In this document: piece after piece, positions 6,147 to 7,932 of the stretch
Layout of the letters: the number at the start of each line of letters is the position of its first letter
Numbering within the stretch: the stretch's first letter is position 1
Source of the DNA: Candidatus Eiseniibacteriota bacterium
Lineage (GTDB): Bacteria > Joyebacterota > Joyebacteria > Joyebacterales > Joyebacteraceae
Length of the DNA stretch: 7,932 bases
Reading direction: 5' to 3'
NCBI GenBank assembly: GCA_030630395.1
Contig: DAOVNE010000047.1
Coordinates: 1-7,932 of the forward strand
The notes under the pieces: model-generated
The model's input: the letters and a program-made list of their open reading frames with translations, nothing else
What the model was told of the DNA's origin: nothing
Databases searched by the model: none
Translations under genes and position numbers: made by a program

Positions 6147-7932
6147 TTACTTCAAGAGAACCATCTTCGTGCTGCCCGTGAACTCGTCGGCCAGCATCCG
6201 CGCGAAGTAGACGCCGGAGGCAACCGAACCGCCGTTGTCGTCGCGCCCGTCCCACGTCACAGCATGCCACCCGGCTGTCTCGTCTCCGTCCACGAGTGTC
6301 TTCACCAGCTGACCAGCAATGTTGTAGACCGCAAGCTCCACGTGACCCGATGCCGGCATTGCGTACGTCACCGTCGTCATCGGGTTGAACGGGTTCGGGC
6401 TCACGCCTGCGAGCTCGTAACGAACCGGTGCGTCGAACTCATCGTCCACGCCGGTCCCAACGCCGCCAACCACGCGGACGCACCAGGTGTTCAGCACACC
6501 GACATCTGCACCGGCGTTGTCGCTGATCCAGATGGTCCACTCGCCCTGTGCGTTCTCACCGATCAGATCATCAAGCGATCCGGGACCGTCTACCGTGAGG
6601 TCCGTCGGGTACCAACCAACGATGTTGTCTGCGCCACCGCCGCTGCGATCGTGCAGGCGCACCGTCGTACCATCAGGTGATGTCACAGCAACGATCAGGT
6701 CGCCGATGTAGGTGTGTGTGATGTTCACATAGAGCTCGATCTCCGTGATAACCACGTCGTCCGTGAACGTCAGGTAATCGTAGACGCCCGCTGTGTTGCT
6801 GTCAGGGATCGACAGCGACGGGTTCTCACAGTACTCGTATGTCGTCGTCGCCGTCAGAACCATGTCGACGCCTGACGTCACCATGCCCTCCGTCACCACG
6901 ACACCCTCAACAACACCCGTCGACCAGTCAGTCTTCGTCGCCGTCACCTTGTACGTGCCGGCGTACATCTCGGAGATGCTGTACTCTCCAGCCTTGTTCG
7001 TGTAGGCGCTGGCCCCACCGGGACTCGCCGTCACAAGGATGCCTATGTGGTCTATCTCACCTTCAAGCATCACAACACCGCTCAACCCGCCTGTCGGTAC
7101 GCTCTCGGGAGTGATCAGGTAGACCACCGTGTTCTCCAGGAGATCCTTCCGACCGGCTGCGGCGGCTGCCGCGTAGTTGAAGCTGTAGAGCACTATCTGC
7201 CCGCTCGACGGATCCGGCGTGTCGTCGTAGACCTGCACGCTCGACAGCGTCCCATAGTTCGACCAGCTCATCACAATGTCCGCGTCTGCAGTCGGGATAT
7301 GAGAGTCGTGATCCCCATAGCCTGAGTAGCTCACGCTGATCGAGCCGATCGTGTTCGGGAACGTCGTGATCGGATGCGATGGATCGTAGACCGTGATACT
7401 CCCACTCGAGTCGTGCTGCCAGCTGGACGAGTGAAGCACGTCCGCTGCGAACGTCGGGTACCCCGGGTAGCTCGCCGCGTCGTACACCACCTCGCCGCCC
7501 TCGACCAGGAGCTTGCCGCCGCCTGCGACGTAGCTCTCAAGGTCCGCACGGTAGCCAGCGTCATCGACCGGAGCCGTATCGTCTCCGCTCGATGAGATGA
7601 TGAAGTCGTAGTTCATCCAGGTCAGAGGATCGCTCGCGGCCGAAGTCTCAACTGTCACGTCGTACCCGAGATCGATCAGGTCCGCCTCGATCTCCGACGC
7701 CGCCTTGACTCTGTCGCCGCCTGCTTCGATATCGATGACGGCACCTGACTTGTCGTACTTCACAAACTCGCGCTTCCCATTCTCATCATCGATGAGCAGA
7801 ATGTTCGCCAGCGTCTCCTCAAGCTGGAAGTCGAACACCTCGGTCGGCCCATCGACCGTGATCCCGAGTGTCGCAGGGATGTGATGGTAGGCACGAACGT
7901 TCATCGTGTAGTTGAAGTACGGAAGAGACTGC
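6147..7932 (-). CDS. Secreted protein with amidotransferase-like domain, P-domain and T9SS sorting signal; 5' partial
   Basis: The frame is open to the window edge, with nine more codons before the ATG at 7904, so the N-terminus lies outside. Numbered from that ATG, residues 1-33 look like the end of a carboxypeptidase-regulatory-like domain. Residues 34-266 have the outline of a class I glutamine-amidotransferase-like fold (NILLIDDENG, MNYDFIISSSGDD, ESYVAGGGKLLVEGGE) but contain no cysteine, so no catalytic nucleophile. Residues 273-350 are a carboxypeptidase-regulatory-like beta domain (GEYSISEMYAGTYKVTATK). Residues 362-480 are a proprotein-convertase P-domain (THTYIGDLIVAVTSPDG, LHDRSGGGADN, GEWTIWISDNAGAD); Cys359 and Cys475 may form a disulfide. 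Residues 502-585 are the sorting domain. P-domains often follow subtilisin-like or metallopeptidase domains, so a peptidase upstream is possible but unseen. It points the same way as the C25 peptidase but is separated from it by a terminator. Confidence 0.88.
   Translation of the reverse strand, partial: QSLPYFNYTMNVRAYHHIPATLGITVDGPTEVFDFQLEETLANILLIDDENGKREFVKYDKSGAVIDIEAGGDRVKAASEIEADLIDLGYDVTVETSAASDPLTWMNYDFIISSSGDDTAPVDDAGYRADLESYVAGGGKLLVEGGEVVYDAASYPGYPTFAADVLHSSSWQHDSSGSITVYDPSHPITTFPNTIGSISVSYSGYGDHDSHIPTADADIVMSWSNYGTLSSVQVYDDTPDPSSGQIVLYSFNYAAAAAAGRKDLLENTVVYLITPESVPTGGLSGVVMLEGEIDHIGILVTASPGGASAYTNKAGEYSISEMYAGTYKVTATKTDWSTGVVEGVVVTEGMVTSGVDMVLTATTTYEYCENPSLSIPDSNTAGVYDYLTFTDDVVITEIELYVNITHTYIGDLIVAVTSPDGTTVRLHDRSGGGADNIVGWYPTDLTVDGPGSLDDLIGENAQGEWTIWISDNAGADVGVLNTWCVRVVGGVGTGVDDEFDAPVRYELAGVSPNPFNPMTTVTYAMPASGHVELAVYNIAGQLVKTLVDGDETAGWHAVTWDGRDDNGGSVASGVYFARMLADEFTGSTKMVLLK
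6150..6401 (-). other. T9SS type A C-terminal sorting domain of the P-domain protein
   Basis: The final 84 residues start Ser-PNPFNPMT and carry YNIAGQ, WDGRDDNG, SGVYFAR and a terminal KMVLLK. They align without gaps to the ends of the other two proteins (42/84 identical to the peptidase's by hand count). The shared tag indicates that this protein uses the same export route. Confidence 0.88.

Overview
The window looks like a chromosomal stretch from a fairly G+C-rich bacterium, probably of the FCB superphylum (Fibrobacterota/Chlorobi/Bacteroidota and allied candidate phyla). All three large genes encode very long, acidic, low-lysine, Ig-rich secreted proteins. All three end in the same kind of C-terminal module (PNPF box, then AGR/Q, WDG, G-x-Y, and a final -LLK), the type A sorting signal of the type IX secretion system (T9SS). 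The one promoter I can see is of the sigma-70 extended -10 type, not the TAnnTTTG type of Bacteroidota. A non-Bacteroidota FCB lineage (for example Eisenbacteria, Krumholzibacteriota, Latescibacterota or Zixibacteria) therefore seems more likely. This placement is inference, not proof.

Layout: (1) 1-2283, plus strand: the 3' part of a secreted multidomain protein. It opens in what looks like the Ig domain that follows a gingipain (C25) catalytic domain, then has three acidic Ig-like repeats with a nidogen-like module between the second and third, and the sorting signal. (2) 2284-2409: short convergent spacer with a strong hairpin that can terminate transcription from both sides. (3) 2410-5706, minus strand: a complete gingipain-family cysteine peptidase resembling arginine gingipain RgpB, with signal peptide, propeptide, Arg-Tyr processing site, catalytic His and Cys 33 residues apart, C25 Ig domain, further adhesive domains and sorting signal. 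Its best start is a TTG at 5706 with a strong ribosome-binding site. (4) 5707-6146: 440 bases without a convincing gene, holding the peptidase leader and promoter, a 9-bp perfect inverted repeat, and the terminator of the next gene. (5) 6147-7932, minus strand: the 3' part of another secreted protein with a degenerate glutamine-amidotransferase-like domain, a carboxypeptidase-regulatory-like domain, a proprotein convertase P-domain and the sorting signal.

Together the genes form a small neighbourhood of T9SS-type secreted or surface-attached hydrolases and accessory proteins. They probably act in extracellular protein degradation or in processing other secreted proteins. The peptidase gene has its own promoter and is separated by terminators from both neighbours, so these are separate transcription units rather than an operon. 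I see no RNA genes, CRISPR array, insertion sequence or attachment site. I see no sign of a wholly new system; the most informative points are the Arg-gingipain-like active site with a Glu-to-Gln change, the conserved processing site, and an apparently split domain in the peptidase.
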